Source of the DNA: Streptomyces sp. yr375
GTDB taxonomy: Bacteria; Actinomycetota; Actinomycetes; Streptomycetales; Streptomycetaceae
Length of the DNA: 64,000 bases
Direction of reading: 5' to 3'
Assembly: GCF_900110755.1 (NCBI RefSeq)
Contig: NZ_FOFF01000011.1
Coordinates: 124,001 to 188,000 of the forward strand
This document shows, piece by piece, positions 62,801 to 64,000 of this stretch. The position numbers were made by a program, and so were the translations under genes. Below the pieces are notes generated by a model, which was given only the letters and a program-made list of their open reading frames with translations, was not told the DNA's origin and searched no databases. Each line of letters starts with the position of its first letter. The first letter of the stretch is position 1.

Positions 62801-64000
62801 GCGGCTGCACTCGGTGCACGGCGTGGAGAGCGGAGGCGCGGATCTGACAGGCGGATACGTGATCGACGGTATCGACTCTGCGGCGGGACTGGGAGTGAAC
62901 AGCAACTTCCTGACGATCGCGTCATTGCGCGGCGACAGCTACTACTGGGCGGCGGTCCCCGTGGACGAGACGGGGTCGGAACTCCGGTCGAGTGTCGTGG
63001 TCCCGGATGGGAAGGGAAGGATCAAGCTGCTCCTGCCGGTCGGCTCGGACCTCCTGGTCCTGGCACCTGAGCCCACCGGCACGCCGGCCCAGAGGTTCTC
63101 CGCGGCGGGCTGGGCCGAGGTGCGGGACCGGCACGGCCAGCAGCGGCTCATGACGGCGCCGGACGGAGGCCTGCTGCTGGCCTCGGCGTCGGGAGGCGGA
63201 GAACCGACCCGACGCGCCGTGTCTCCCGATGCGGACCCCGAGGGTTTCGGGGACGCTCGTTTCACCGACTCCGGCGCGTATGCCGTGGCCTGGGAGACAT
63301 CCGGCGTGTGGCGCTATCGCACGCCTGGGTTGGACGCCAGGCGTCGGCTGGGCCTGGTCAGGAACGCGGGCACCGTACACGGCGTCGAGCCGCTGGGCGG
63401 GGACATCGTGGCGGTTCTCAGCGACGGCAGCCTCGAACGCTTCGACGCGCGAACGGCCAAGAGGGTCGGTGAACCGGTGCCCAATGCCGCACGGGACTGT
63501 GCCACGGCCTGTGTACTGGAACGGGTACCAGGTCATCCCGACCGTGCGGCAGTACTGGCGGAAGGCAATGTGCGGGTCTGGAACCTGGCCGACGGCACGC
63601 CGGTGGGGCACGAACTGAAGCTCGGCCCGGGTCTTGGAGGCGGCAGATTCGGCCGGGCGGTGGCGTTCAACCAGGACGGCACGCGGCTGGCTGCGGTGAC
63701 GACGCCGGGTGGGGTGGATCTGTGGGACGTCGGGACCGGTCGCCGAACAGGTCAGCGGCTAGTGGAGTCGGAGATCGAGGCGGTCCTCGACTTCGGGCCG
63801 CAAGGGCTCCTCCTGATGGACACTGCCGCGCAAGAGAGGTATTGGGAACCGGGTTCCGACGCGGCCCTGGACCTCGGCTTCCCCTCGTACAACGCGGAGG
63901 CATGGCGCATGGAGGACGGCGCCGCCACCGCCGACGTGCGCGGTGCACTGCTGACAATTCCGCTGGACCCGGGGGAGTGGGTACGGGACTTGTGCGCGCA
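59886..64000 (+). CDS. Trypsin-nSTAND1-WD40 protein (3' end outside window)
   Basis: At least 1371 codons are open to the window end. Residues 1-210 form a trypsin-like serine protease with His49 in TCAHVV, Asp99 in GSGDIALLEL and Ser172 in PGCSGAPVWD. The nSTAND1 NTPase begins at YQGLDAFREEDEEYFFGRE, with Walker A GPSGSGKTS (255-263) and LFLNQLEEIV in place of Walker B. A membrane helix lies near residues 660-680 (ATAALALLSVISVVLAVQFG). WD40-like propeller repeats fill the remainder; the last residues (PGEWVRDLCA) resemble the usual end, so little is missing. A TTA codon occurs at residue 458 (61257-61259). It is coupled to the Trypco1-like gene. Confidence 0.88.
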   Translation, partial: MTAAEDSGRRPGGPLPAFGSAVARLCTAEGTPVGTGFLIAPDTVATCAHVVAQALGSDERALSPPTGSVLVEFPLQRGSSRYPSRITAWRPVDVDGSGDIALLELPGRLPDVRPVPLAGADDVWEHRFRLLGFPASAEHGAWIGGRLRGAVAAGWISMEGDGATHRIAPGCSGAPVWDEEVGGVVGMTVATDRSGASYLIPAAALLELRPGLRRCPYQGLDAFREEDEEYFFGRENDVERLLDAVDRHLVVPVVGPSGSGKTSLVRAGVVPRLRALGYTISEIRPLPGTRPSLTVARALTPLLEPGLGAADAECDAVTLADVLDTDGGPTAEALGTRLLNHCGPRGHVLFLNQLEEIVASEPRCARALLALVIATASATAEGRRIRVLATLRSASLDELADPGTAAVLSDCAQLVAPLSPAQLLRVIEGPATRVPGLQLEPGLAERIATDVEGEPGQLPMVEFAVTELWASEQLERGGGTLTHEGYAALGGVAGALSAHGERRVGEVVAVHGEGPVRRLFVQLARPHPSGGFTRVPARLAQLPTPLRAAAESLAVRTRFLRITVGSDGEPIADLAHEALTRQWEQLGHWLEDSREFRGWQEQVREQRARWAGDGRDRGLLLHGVALETALHWLERSPADVSASEREFIAAAVHHRRRGLRRWRAATAALALLSVISVVLAVQFGLSNERSKRHLWQQASQVLAKRSEALAGKSPSTSLQLALAAMNNADTTEARQALLKRYLSMRTVVEQRDAAWTGRLSSFTSSEDGRTVATASDAGQVSVWRDWIDGTFRRTEVTLPGSPADVRLRDDGCLLAASFDDGRIVVRPTGCQGSYAGFTLRAPSRHGGFAQASSIDFRTDGRLLLLYENDARDARAVLWDTSEGSSAVADPVWLPDWSGVGQARLASDGEHAIVVGNPYQDVDDSQALLVPLSGGKSRSEPIKGAFEALRDGRVLLSDADGNLGDVVNPMNGKRLHSVHGVESGGADLTGGYVIDGIDSAAGLGVNSNFLTIASLRGDSYYWAAVPVDETGSELRSSVVVPDGKGRIKLLLPVGSDLLVLAPEPTGTPAQRFSAAGWAEVRDRHGQQRLMTAPDGGLLLASASGGGEPTRRAVSPDADPEGFGDARFTDSGAYAVAWETSGVWRYRTPGLDARRRLGLVRNAGTVHGVEPLGGDIVAVLSDGSLERFDARTAKRVGEPVPNAARDCATACVLERVPGHPDRAAVLAEGNVRVWNLADGTPVGHELKLGPGLGGGRFGRAVAFNQDGTRLAAVTTPGGVDLWDVGTGRRTGQRLVESEIEAVLDFGPQGLLLMDTAAQERYWEPGSDAALDLGFPSYNAEAWRMEDGAATADVRGALLTIPLDPGEWVRDLCA

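Noticed and set aside
1..64000. tRNA, rRNA or prophage genes
   Set aside because: No cloverleaf, rRNA core sequence or phage structural genes were recognised on reading either strand; a tRNA scan was not possible.

Overview
The window is very GC-rich with strong third-position GC, rare in-frame TTA codons, frequent GTG/TTG starts, a mycothiol-type isomerase-fold protein and many families typical of actinomycetes. It reads as a chromosomal segment of Streptomyces or a close relative. All calls come from reading the sequence; no database search was run.

Layout. 1-2922: the end of a carbohydrate ABC importer (binding protein and two permeases, no ATPase). 2930-8760: DUF2809, membrane and EF-hand proteins, a 48-aa basic protein, an M20 peptidase divergent from a LysR regulator, and a PucR regulator. 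8895-12422: an acyl-CoA ligase and a secreted tannase/feruloyl-esterase-like enzyme. Two near-identical palindromes flank the PucR gene and probably mark its operators. 12616-19946: an HTH-nSTAND-WD40 protein and a large secreted subtilase, convergent on a clear bidirectional terminator. 20292-25276: DUF5990, an MmyB-like regulator/SDR divergent pair, a degenerate GyrB-like protein, a methyltransferase and a YqeY-like protein. 25338-29328: a ribose/fructose-type sugar ABC operon with a GntR/UTRA regulator and two perfect hairpins between cistrons. 30379-31406: two small conserved proteins.

31859-51794 is the centrepiece: an apparently complete biosynthetic gene cluster that fits no pathway I recognise. 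It has a divergent left arm (adenylation enzyme, MFS exporter, ATP-grasp ligase) and a long right operon. The right operon encodes a free-standing condensation domain, an 831-aa protein with two ATP-grasp domains, a NodU/CmcH-type O-carbamoyltransferase, a lysine-2,3-aminomutase-like radical SAM enzyme, a PLP aminotransferase, a DinB/MDMPI-fold protein, a BtrH-like protein with a carrier-like tail, an acyl carrier protein, two acyl-CoA dehydrogenases, a Sfp-type phosphopantetheinyl transferase and a second adenylation enzyme. I infer a small modified peptide or amino-acid antibiotic. One residue would be adenylated, loaded on the carrier protein, desaturated and moved by the BtrH-like protein. 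ATP-grasp ligases and the condensation domain would form amide bonds, and the product would be carbamoylated and exported. A TTA codon in the first gene of the right operon suggests bldA control.

51784-55177: an M28 peptidase homologue with four altered metal or catalytic positions, and an MpaB-type (DUF2236) protein fused to four EF-hands. 56250-59562 is a decayed mobile-element zone: a YcaO fragment, TGTCA-type repeats, an HTH-AAA protein of TniB/TnsC type, a truncated Mu-type transposase and ends of what may be a second element. 59563-64000 holds a trypsin-co-occurring (Trypco1-like) protein and a trypsin-nSTAND-WD40 protein cut by the window end. This arrangement matches predicted biological-conflict (defence) systems.
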